Assembly: GCA_024404095.1 (NCBI GenBank)
Contig: JAKSQO010000008.1
Coordinates: 1-64,000 of the forward strand
DNA length: 64,000 bases
Source: Clostridia bacterium
Lineage (GTDB): Bacteria > Bacillota > Clostridia > Oscillospirales > Acutalibacteraceae
Reading direction: 5' to 3'
Shown here: piece after piece, positions 18,220-24,400 of the stretch
Layout of the letters: every line of letters starts with the position of its first letter
How positions within the stretch are numbered: the first letter of the stretch is position 1
Position numbers and translations under genes: made by a program
Notes under the pieces: model-generated
The model's input: the letters and a program-made list of their open reading frames with translations, nothing else
Database searches by the model: none
What the model was told of the DNA's origin: nothing

Positions 18220-18793
18220 CAGCGAAATCGCTATAATTAACGATGCGCTTAAATCAATTGATGACAAGCAAATGAAAAAAATAATTGATGATTGCGAAAA
18301 TGCTTTGAGAGCAGGGAAAAAAATAATTGCGTCAGGTCTTGGAAAAAATGTACCTATTTGTGAAAAGTTTGAAGGAACAATGCTTTCCTTAGGTCTTAAT
18401 GCTAATTTTTTACATACTAATTCTGCTGCACACGGTGATATAGGTATGGTTAAAGATGGTGATGTTGTTATTGTTTTAAGCAAAAGCGGAACAACAGAAG
18501 AAACTGTATATCTGGTAAATCTGCTGAAAAAACGTGACGGCGTAAAATGGTGGATTATTTCATTTAACGCATTTGCACCGTTAGTGAAGTCAACGGCTAA
18601 TAATCTTGTTGTTAATTTAGAACATGAAGGTGATTTGTGGAATATTGTTCCGAACAATTCAACCACAATTAATCTTATTATTCTTCAAAAAATAGCAATA
18701 GAACTTTCAAAAAGACTGGGATTAGAATTAGAAACAGATTTCAAACCGAATCATCCCGGAGGAGCAATCGGAAAGAGGCTTGAAAATGGATAA
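18203..18793 (+). CDS. KpsF/GutQ-like SIS-domain sugar-phosphate isomerase
   Basis: 196-residue SIS protein of the D-arabinose-5-phosphate isomerase group. The core reads GLGKNVPICEKF near 47-58, then HTNSAAHGDIGMV near 73-85 (the AxHGDxGMV block of KdsD/KpsF), VLSKSGTTEE near 93-102, and the family C-terminal HPGGAIGKRL near 184-193. It lacks the two C-terminal CBS domains of full-length KdsD, so it is a short form. The expected reaction is interconversion of a ketose phosphate and an aldose phosphate (ribulose-5-P and arabinose-5-P in known members). GGAGG lies about 9 bases before the ATG, inside the preceding gene. It overlaps the HAD gene by 8 bases. No Kdo synthase (KdsA) or KdsB is present nearby. 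Confidence 0.85.
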   Translation: MNTMFDSEIAIINDALKSIDDKQMKKIIDDCENALRAGKKIIASGLGKNVPICEKFEGTMLSLGLNANFLHTNSAAHGDIGMVKDGDVVIVLSKSGTTEETVYLVNLLKKRDGVKWWIISFNAFAPLVKSTANNLVVNLEHEGDLWNIVPNNSTTINLIILQKIAIELSKRLGLELETDFKPNHPGGAIGKRLENG

Positions 18794-19160
18794 TTTGGAA
18801 ATATCAACATTGGGCCATACATGGCTGATTGATTTAGATGGAACAATTGTAAAACACAATGGATATAAAATGTACGGAAAGGATGTTTTGTTAGACGGTT
18901 CTTTGGAGTTTCTGAACAGTATACCCGAAAAAGATACTATTATTTTTTTAACTTCAAGAAAAAAAGAATTCAGCCAAATAACAGAAGCTTTTTTAAATGA
19001 AAATAATATAAGATATGACAGAATAATTTATGAGCTTCCGTATGGAGAGAGAATTCTTATTAATGATAATAAACCAAGCGGATTGCAAATGGGATATGCA
19101 ATCAATAAAGATCGCGACTCCGGACTATCAATAGAAATTGATGAAAATAACAATTTATAA
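18786..19160 (+). CDS. HAD-family phosphatase (small)
   Basis: Small cytoplasmic haloacid-dehalogenase-fold phosphatase, 124 residues. Motif I is LIDLDGTIV near 14-22 (nucleophile Asp, acid/base Asp two residues on), motif II the LTSRKKE threonine near 57, and motif IV ILINDNKP near 92-99. No cap domain is large enough to be seen, which fits KdsC/GmhB-like enzymes acting on sugar phosphates. It is the last gene of the cassette; AGAGG lies 7 bases before its ATG. In heptose-type pathways a HAD enzyme removes the distal phosphate from a sugar bisphosphate before nucleotide transfer; that role is inferred from its neighbours. Confidence 0.8.
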   Translation: MDNLEISTLGHTWLIDLDGTIVKHNGYKMYGKDVLLDGSLEFLNSIPEKDTIIFLTSRKKEFSQITEAFLNENNIRYDRIIYELPYGERILINDNKPSGLQMGYAINKDRDSGLSIEIDENNNL

Positions 19161-19168
19161 TTGGACTG

Positions 19169-19217
19169 CTCTAAAAACTAGAGAAAAGATATTTTATGTG
19201 TTTTAGAGGGCTTTTGT
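19169..19217 (+). terminator. Terminator of the glycan cassette
   Basis: CTCTAAAA (19169-19176) pairs with TTTTAGAG (19201-19208), followed by GGCTTTTGTATT. The loop is long, so efficiency is uncertain. Confidence 0.5.
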
Positions 19218-19242
19218 ATTATATTTCCGTATAATAAAAACT

Positions 19243-19301
19243 AACACGATTACTCGGCTTTGCAATCGTGTGATTGTGCGTATACCCCGAGTAATCGTGT
19301 T
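19243..19301. repeat. Nested hairpin element, copy B
   Basis: Outer arms AACACGATTACTCGG (19243-19257) and CCGAGTAATCGTGTT (19287-19301) pair perfectly over 15 bp. The loop core starts TGCAATCGTGTGATTG and differs from copy A at three positions, all transitions. The inner GCAATC/GATTGT stem with a GTGT cap is kept, with C replacing T opposite the same G. From 19302 to 19428 I see no gene, only AT-rich spacer. Confidence 0.65.
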
Positions 19302-19428
19302 TATTGTACAGTTATTTTTACTGAAATTTTGCTATTATTGCCCTTATAAACTCTGATTTCTTATAAAAGAAAACGATTACACCTTTCAGAAATATAGTAA
19401 TATCAAGGTTTTCAGCCTATAAATGCGT

Positions 19429-19470
19429 ATAACCTCTGTAATGACCGTTTGGTATCATTACAGAGGTTAT
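19429..19470 (-). terminator. Hairpin downstream of ssrA
   Basis: ATAACCTCTGTAATGA and TCATTACAGAGGTTAT pair perfectly over 16 bp around a 10-nt loop, 4 bases beyond the CCA end of tmRNA on the minus strand. The trailing uridines are few. Confidence 0.7.
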
Positions 19471-19474
19471 GATT

Positions 19475-19825
19475 TGGTGGAGATGGCGAGAGTTGAACTC
19501 GCGTCCGAAAACCCATTCCCTCAACTTTCTACGAGCGTAGTTTATCTTTTGGGATTCCCCTCAGAAGACGCCGACAAACAGGCTTCTTCCTACGGTAGCC
19601 TTTAGTCCGTGATGCGCTTCAAGGCTACGGGCACATTCACGTTCACCACTGATTGACACCCTTATTCAGACCGTGGTACTTCTGAGAAGGATGGGCCGCA
19701 ATTTAAGCAGCCTGTAAAGAAACGTTATTGTCGTTTATTTTTAAAAAGTTGAAGCTTTTAAAGTGGTGCCCCGCCACTGCTCGCTTATCAAGGTTCAAGA
19801 TCCCCGTCGAAATCCTTTCATCCCC
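19475..19825 (-). ncRNA. ssrA: tmRNA (transfer-messenger RNA)
   Basis: Rescues stalled ribosomes with SmpB by acting as alanyl-tRNA and then as a short mRNA. On the minus strand the 5' end reads GGGGATGAAAGG and the 3' end CGCCATCTCCACCA, so GGGGATG pairs with CATCTCC as the acceptor stem and CCA is encoded. The T-arm GTTCAACTC is present. The tag frame AAC GAC AAT AAC GTT TCT TTA CAG GCT GCT TAA encodes NDNNVSLQAA followed by stop, a typical hydrophobic degradation tag. The codon before NDNN reads ATA, not the usual Ala codon, so the resume codon is uncertain. It begins 3 bases after the smpB stop. A plus-strand frame across it is only antisense. Confidence 0.96.
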
Positions 19826-19828
19826 GTG

Positions 19829-20293
19829 TTATTGAAATCTTTCTTTCATCGCTCTCTCAATATTTCTCTGAGCGTCTTTCTTTGCGGCGACATCACGCTT
19901 GTCATAGAGCTTTTTACCCTTGCAAAGACCTACCTTTATCTTTGCACGTCCCTTAACGAAATATACCGAAAGGGGAATGAGGGCAAGCCCTTCCTGCTTG
20001 AGTGTGCCGTAAAGGCGGTTTATTTCTTTCTTGTGCATCAGCAGACGGCGAACTCTCATAGGGTCACGGTTAAAGATATTGCCGTGGTCATAGGGGCTGA
20101 TGTGCATACCGTTGACGAAAATTTCTCCCTCAACAATATTGCACCACGCATCCTTAAGATTAACCTTGCCCTGTCTGATTGACTTTATCTCTGTGCCGAA
20201 AAGCTCAATGCCTGCCTCATATTCTTCAAGAACGAAGTAGTCGTGGTAGGCTTTTTTGTTTTGTGCCGCAACTTTTATTTCTTTTTTTTCCAT
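19829..20293 (-). CDS. smpB: SsrA-binding protein
   Basis: Binds tmRNA and positions it in the ribosomal A site during trans-translation. The 154-residue protein shows AQNKKAYHDYFV near 10-21, GTEIKSIRQGKVNLKDA near 34-50 and the basic helical tail KRDVAAKKDAQRNIERAMK, all SmpB hallmarks. The gene is immediately upstream of ssrA, so protein and RNA partner are likely co-transcribed. A ribosome site (GGAAGGAG) is seen upstream on the minus strand. Confidence 0.97.
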   Translation of the reverse strand: MEKKEIKVAAQNKKAYHDYFVLEEYEAGIELFGTEIKSIRQGKVNLKDAWCNIVEGEIFVNGMHISPYDHGNIFNRDPMRVRRLLMHKKEINRLYGTLKQEGLALIPLSVYFVKGRAKIKVGLCKGKKLYDKRDVAAKKDAQRNIERAMKERFQ

Positions 20294-20329
20294 CCTGCCG
20301 CAACTCCTTCCTTCTGAATTTAAGCGGTT

Positions 20330-20791
20330 TTATTTAGAAAATCTGCCCGAACCTGCCTTGCCGTAACGTGAGTAGGTACGTCTCTGCTCAGCCTTGCGTT
20401 CCTCTTCCTTCTTGGCACGGGCGTTATAAATTTTCTTAAAATCCTTTGCGCCCTTACCTGTGCCCGACTTCTTTGCTTCTGCTTTCTTTGCAGGCTTTTT
20501 GCCGTCCTTAAGCTCGGGATTCTCCTTGTAAAAAATCATACTTCCGCCGATAACCTGAACAACCTCAGATTCGGTAGCCGCCGCAATTTTTTCTGCGATT
20601 TCTCTCGGCTTTTCGGGAGCGGATTCAAGCAGAACCTTAAGCTTGATAAGTTCTCTTGTGTTGAATACCTCGAGTGTCTGAGCGATTACCGCATCGGTAA
20701 CACCGCTTTTACCAACCTGAAAAAGCGGTTCAAGCTTGTTTGCCTGACCACGAAGCTCAGCACGTCTTTTGCTTGTCATTTTTTCTTCCAT
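20330..20791 (-). CDS. yhbY: YhbY/CRM-domain RNA-binding protein
   Basis: Small RNA-binding protein that associates with pre-50S ribosomal particles in relatives. Residues 5-95 form the CRM domain: KRRAELRGQANKLEP, the GKSGVTDA turn (the GxxG-like loop) near 27-34 and the strand region around VVQVIGG. Residues 100-153 are an added Lys/Arg-rich, low-complexity tail absent from E. coli YhbY. The start at 20791 is supported by GGAG 7 bases upstream. It sits between rdgB and smpB in the same direction. Confidence 0.88.
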   Translation of the reverse strand: MEEKMTSKRRAELRGQANKLEPLFQVGKSGVTDAVIAQTLEVFNTRELIKLKVLLESAPEKPREIAEKIAAATESEVVQVIGGSMIFYKENPELKDGKKPAKKAEAKKSGTGKGAKDFKKIYNARAKKEEERKAEQRRTYSRYGKAGSGRFSK

Positions 20792-20805
20792 ATTTATCTC
20801 CGTTT

Positions 20806-21393
20806 TTATATAATCGCTTTAAGCTCTTCGGCAAGCAGTCTCAATGCATTGCCTCTGTGGCTCATTTTATCCTTTTCTTCTGCGCTGATTACACCGAAGC
20901 TCTCACCGTTGACACCGAATATCGGATCGTAGCCGAAGCCACCGCTGCCGTGACGCTCTCTGAGAATTTCGCCCTCACATTCGCCGCGGACTTCAAGCTT
21001 TCTTCCGTCGGGAAAAACACAGCAGCACGCGCTGACAAATCTCGCTGTGCGCTGTCCGTCAGGTACATTGCGGAGCTCGTAAAGAAGCTTGTCAATATTG
21101 GCGTTATCATCGCCGTGTACACCTGCGTATCTCGCTGTGAACACACCGGGTGCGCCGTCAAGTGCGTCAACGCAAAGACCCGAATCATCACCGATACACG
21201 GCAGACCGCTGTCCTCGCATCCTGCGTTTGCTTTTATAAAAGCGTTTTCTTCAAAGGTAGTGCCTGTTTCTTCAACGTCTCTGAGTTCACAGCCGATTTC
21301 ATCCGCAAGAACAACATCAATGCCGAGAGGGGAGAGTATGCGCTGAAGCTCAGCACGCTTTTTCATATTATGGGTAGCAATCAGAATTTTCAT
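20806..21393 (-). CDS. rdgB: XTP/dITP diphosphatase (HAM1/RdgB)
   Basis: Removes non-canonical purine nucleotides (XTP, ITP, dITP) from the pool by pyrophosphohydrolysis. Recognised by IATHNMKKRAEL at the N-terminus, TFEENAFIKA near 46-55, GDDSGLCVDAL near 68-78, GGFGYDPIF near 148-156 and the SHRGNAL C-terminal block. Length 195 is standard. Its ATG overlaps the stop of ftsY (ATGA), so it is translationally coupled. Confidence 0.96.
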   Translation of the reverse strand: MKILIATHNMKKRAELQRILSPLGIDVVLADEIGCELRDVEETGTTFEENAFIKANAGCEDSGLPCIGDDSGLCVDALDGAPGVFTARYAGVHGDDNANIDKLLYELRNVPDGQRTARFVSACCCVFPDGRKLEVRGECEGEILRERHGSGGFGYDPIFGVNGESFGVISAEEKDKMSHRGNALRLLAEELKAII

Positions 21394-22376
21394 TCCGCAT
21401 TTTCCTCATTATTTTCGTTTTCTTCCTCGGGCATAAACATATTGTTCTCGTCATGCTTTACCTCAGCGTCGAACAGACCCTTTGCGAACGCTTCGGGATT
21501 GAACGGCTGAAGGTCGTCAATCTGCTCACCAACACCGACAAACTTAACGGGAACCTTAAGGTCATTTTTGATAGAAAGAACGATGCCGCCCTTAGCTGTG
21601 CCGTCAAGCTTTGTGAGAACGATACCCGTAATCTCGCACACGTTCTTGAAGTCTCGAGCCTGATTAACGGCATTCTGACCTGTTGTTGCGTCAAGAACAA
21701 GAAGGCTTTCACGGTCGTTGTAGGGGAGCTCCTTATCAATAATTCGGTAGATTTTTGCAAGCTCTTCCATAAGGTTCTTTTTATTGTGAAGTCGGCCTGC
21801 TGTGTCGCAGATGATGATATCGGCGTCACGTGCGATACCTGCCTGAATTGTGTCATAAACAACAGCCGCAGGGTCAGCACCCTCGTGATGCTTTACGATT
21901 TCAACGCCTGCACGCTCTGCCCAGACCTCAAGCTGGTCAATAGCCGCCGCACGGAAGGTATCAGCCGCACCGAGAATGACTTTTTTGCCCTGAGCCTTAT
22001 ACATAGCTGCCATCTTACCGATGGTTGTTGTCTTACCGACACCGTTAACACCGATAACAAGGATGATTGAGGGCATGGTAACAAGACCCATATCCTCGCC
22101 GCCCTGAAGCATATCGGAAACAATCTCTCTGATTGCGCCCTTAAGCTCGTATGCCTTTTTGAGGTGGTGCTTTGAAGCGTAGTCGCGAAGACGTTCGCAG
22201 ATATCAGCCGAGGTTGTCATACCTACGTCACCCATGATGAGAATTTCTTCAAGATCATCATAAAGCTCGTCTGTGATGTCAACGTCATCCTCGAGAACCT
22301 CGTTGATTTTGCTGGACATACTTTCACGTGTCTTTTTAAGTCCGAGATTAAATTTTTTGAAAATTCCAAAAGCCAT
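21390..22376 (-). CDS. ftsY: Signal recognition particle receptor
   Basis: SRP-type GTPase that receives ribosome-SRP complexes at the membrane. G1 GVNGVGKTTTIGKM near 109-122, DTFRAAAIDQL near 138-148, G3 DTAGRLHNK near 190-198, G4 TKLDGTAKGG near 255-264 and the late PFNPEAF are all in place. The N-terminal acidic A-domain is nearly absent, as in many Firmicutes; a short acidic tail (EEENENNEENAE) occurs at the C-terminus instead. GGAG precedes the start. It lies 39 bases after dnaA in the same direction. Confidence 0.96.
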   Translation of the reverse strand: MAFGIFKKFNLGLKKTRESMSSKINEVLEDDVDITDELYDDLEEILIMGDVGMTTSADICERLRDYASKHHLKKAYELKGAIREIVSDMLQGGEDMGLVTMPSIILVIGVNGVGKTTTIGKMAAMYKAQGKKVILGAADTFRAAAIDQLEVWAERAGVEIVKHHEGADPAAVVYDTIQAGIARDADIIICDTAGRLHNKKNLMEELAKIYRIIDKELPYNDRESLLVLDATTGQNAVNQARDFKNVCEITGIVLTKLDGTAKGGIVLSIKNDLKVPVKFVGVGEQIDDLQPFNPEAFAKGLFDAEVKHDENNMFMPEEENENNEENAE

Positions 22377-22415
22377 AATTTTTCTCCATATTCATATCAG
22401 CGTGAGCCGATTGAA

Positions 22416-23723
22416 TTACTGTCCGTCACGGACATTTTTTATTATATTATTTACAGTAAGTCTTACTCTGCTGTCCTTGTCAAATCTTTCCTGGAACTTC
22501 TGAAGGCTGTATACAACTGTCGAATGGTCACGGCCGAACTCACGACCGATAAGCTTTGTTGACATACCTGTAAGCTCACGGATGATATACATCGCCATCT
22601 GACGCATTTCGGTTACCTGAGCGTTCTGTTTTTTTGAGTAAATTGTGTCGGGGTCAGCACCGTATGTACGCGCAACCTCTTCAACAATACTTGAAACGGT
22701 GATTTCTGACGGGCTGTTGTCAACAAAAATATCCTCAATAGCCTTCTGCGCAGTCGGAATGTTGACGGGCAGACCCTGAATTGCGACGAATGCCTGCATC
22801 TTCTTTACTGCGCCCTCAAGCTGACGGATGTTGTTCTTGAGCTTTTCGGCAATGAACTGAACAACTGCGTCGGGGAGGTCAAAATGGAGATTTTCAGCCT
22901 TGCGCTTGATGATAGCGATTCTTGTTTCAAGGTCGGGTGCCTTAACGTCAGCGGTAACGCCCCACTCAAAACGTGTCTTAAGTCTGTCCTCAAGGAGTGC
23001 GATTTCCTTCGGCGGGCGGTCAGATGTCAGAACAATCTGATTACCTGCTCTGTAAAGAGCTTCGAATGTGTGGAAAAATTCCTCCTGAGTCGATTCCTTG
23101 CCTGCGATAAACTGAATATCGTCAACAAGAAGTATATCTGCGCTGCGGTATTTGTTATGAAATTCCTCTGTGCTCTTTGTCTGGATGTATTTGATAAGCT
23201 CGTTTGTGAAATCCTCACCGCGTGTATATACAATATTTATATTGGGATTCTTCTGCTTTACCGAATGGCAGATAGCGTTAAGCAGATGAGTTTTGCCGAG
23301 ACCCGAGTTGCCGTGAATGAAAAGGGGATTGTACTTTTCACCGGGTTCATTCGCAACAGCGTTAGCCGCCGCATAGGCAAAGCGGTTGGATGAGCCGACA
23401 ACAAATGAATCAAATGTATCCTCATCCTTAAGTGAAGCGGGTTCTTCCTTTTTCTGCTTCACAAGAACTTCGGTTTCACTTCCGACATCAATAAGACTGA
23501 TTTTGATATCAAAGCCGAGTACGTTGGTGAATGAATCAAGAAGTTTATTTTTAAATTTACTTTCAACAATTTTACGCTTGAAATCGGAAAGAGCAATGAC
23601 AACCTCGTCATTGTCGAAGCTTACAAGCTCCATATCCTTAAACCATACGTTGTATATGGATTCAGAAACCTGCTTTTTACATTCCTCTTTGACCAATTCC
23701 CAGAGTTCTTCAAATGAATCCAT
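22416..23723 (-). CDS. dnaA: Chromosomal replication initiator protein DnaA
   Basis: AAA+ ATPase that binds DnaA boxes and opens the origin. Domain I is residues 1-80; the AAA+ core has FIHGNSGLGKTHLLNA (Walker A) near 140-155 and ILLVDDIQFIAG (Walker B) near 202-213; domain IV ends with the DnaA signature GREFGRDHSTVVYS. The start at 23723 (MDSFEELW) has AGGAG 9 bases upstream; the longer frame to 23762 lacks this. Oddly, the gene is followed by ftsY rather than dnaN-recF-gyrB, and rpmH, its usual divergent neighbour, is about 5.5 kb away. Confidence 0.96.
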   Translation of the reverse strand: MDSFEELWELVKEECKKQVSESIYNVWFKDMELVSFDNDEVVIALSDFKRKIVESKFKNKLLDSFTNVLGFDIKISLIDVGSETEVLVKQKKEEPASLKDEDTFDSFVVGSSNRFAYAAANAVANEPGEKYNPLFIHGNSGLGKTHLLNAICHSVKQKNPNINIVYTRGEDFTNELIKYIQTKSTEEFHNKYRSADILLVDDIQFIAGKESTQEEFFHTFEALYRAGNQIVLTSDRPPKEIALLEDRLKTRFEWGVTADVKAPDLETRIAIIKRKAENLHFDLPDAVVQFIAEKLKNNIRQLEGAVKKMQAFVAIQGLPVNIPTAQKAIEDIFVDNSPSEITVSSIVEEVARTYGADPDTIYSKKQNAQVTEMRQMAMYIIRELTGMSTKLIGREFGRDHSTVVYSLQKFQERFDKDSRVRLTVNNIIKNVRDGQ

Positions 23724-23774
23724 TTTTAACATCTCCTGTCTGTAAAGCGGTGCCGACGGCAATAATCCACTTTA

Positions 23775-23816
23775 GTGTTACCATAAAAGTATAACACAAA
23801 GCACAATAATATTCAA
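23775..23816 (-). promoter_or_regulatory. dnaA promoter with overlapping dyad
   Basis: On the minus strand TTGAAT (23811-23816), 17-nt spacer, TATACT (23788-23793). The inverted repeat GTGTTA (23775-23780) and TAACAC (23792-23797) overlaps the -10, a good place for an operator. The rest of the 238-bp dnaA-padR gap is AT-rich; I find no consensus DnaA boxes. Confidence 0.6.
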
Positions 23817-23888
23817 TGTTGATTTTTAACAATTACAAAATTTTTACAGACAATAAATTTATCAAACAGTATAATTTGATTGTTCGGC

Positions 23889-23917
23889 TTGACAAAAGAT
23901 TTATACTATGCTAATCT
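23889..23917 (+). promoter_or_regulatory. padR promoter and likely PadR operator
   Basis: TTGACA at 23889-23894, 17-nt spacer, TAATCT at 23912-23917. The following 35 bases are full of ATACTATA/CTATATA half-sites, as expected for autorepression by a PadR protein. Confidence 0.6.
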
Positions 23918-23961
23918 ATATACATAGATATACTATATAACTATATTCAGGAGGTATTACG

Positions 23962-24288
23962 ATGAGTATAAACAAAGAGCTTTTAAAGGGCAGTACCGCC
24001 ATGCTTGTTCTGTCGGTAATTTCAGAGGACGATATGTACGGCTACAAAATTGTCAAGGAGCTTGAAATGCGCTCCGAAAATGTGTTCTGTCTGAAAGAGG
24101 GAACGCTGTATCCGATTCTGCACCTGCTTGAGGAGGAGGGTATGGTGACATCCTACTGGGTAGATGTTGAAAACCGCAAGCGCAAGTATTATCACATCAC
24201 CTCAAAGGGCAAAAGACAACTTAAGGAGAAGAAAGAGGAGTTCCGTGTTTATTCCACAGCTGTCGAGCGTGTACTCAACTTTGCGTAA
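23962..24288 (+). CDS. PadR-family transcriptional regulator
   Basis: Winged-helix DNA-binding regulator, 108 residues. The PadR N-terminus is clear: LLKGSTAMLVLSVI near 7-20, DMYGYKIVKEL near 24-34, KEGTLYPILHLLEEEGM near 45-61, and the wing sequence RKRKYYHITSKGKRQL near 74-89. CAGGAGG precedes the ATG. The two genes that follow encode membrane proteins with an N-terminal HAAS-type domain, a known partner arrangement in which PadR represses the membrane gene. The effector is unknown. Confidence 0.9.
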   Translation: MSINKELLKGSTAMLVLSVISEDDMYGYKIVKELEMRSENVFCLKEGTLYPILHLLEEEGMVTSYWVDVENRKRKYYHITSKGKRQLKEKKEEFRVYSTAVERVLNFA

Positions 24289-24317
24289 TAAAGAGATTTA
24301 ATTGCAGTTTGGTGAGA

Positions 24318-24339
24318 GCCTTCCCCTCAAGGGGAAGCC
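24318..24339 (+). repeat. Eroded hairpin repeat fragment
   Basis: CTTCCCC-TCAA-GGGGAAG inside GAGAGCCTTCCCC...GGGGAAGCC resembles a palindromic repeat I recall as common between genes of gut Clostridia. The copy is partial and sits between padR and the first HAAS gene. Confidence 0.35.
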
Positions 24340-24400
24340 ATTGAATACTTCGACACCTGCCGATTTACACACCGAGAATATTCTTACAAGGATGTTTACA

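Noticed and set aside
15345..19301. Hairpins as integron attC sites
   Set aside because: No RYYYAAC/GTTRRRY boxes at the ends, no integrase in the window, and here the centre is conserved while the arms vary, the opposite of attC.
15056..19474. An integrated element with duplicated ssrA 3' end
   Set aside because: I looked for a second copy of the tmRNA 3' end near 15.0-15.8 kb and saw none, and there is no integrase gene; only the position next to ssrA supports transfer.
19423..19605. Plus-strand frame of 60 codons (MRITSVMTVWYHYRGYDL...)
   Set aside because: It is the antisense of the tmRNA gene and its terminator; the strong structural match to ssrA explains the sequence.
23763..23961. 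oriC with DnaA boxes upstream of dnaA
   Set aside because: Only weak near-matches such as TAATCCACT occur; no cluster and no consensus box.
24302..24400. Extended start for HAAS paralogue 1
   Set aside because: The extra 33 codons cover a palindromic repeat fragment and lack a ribosome site; the paralogue begins at the equivalent of 24401.
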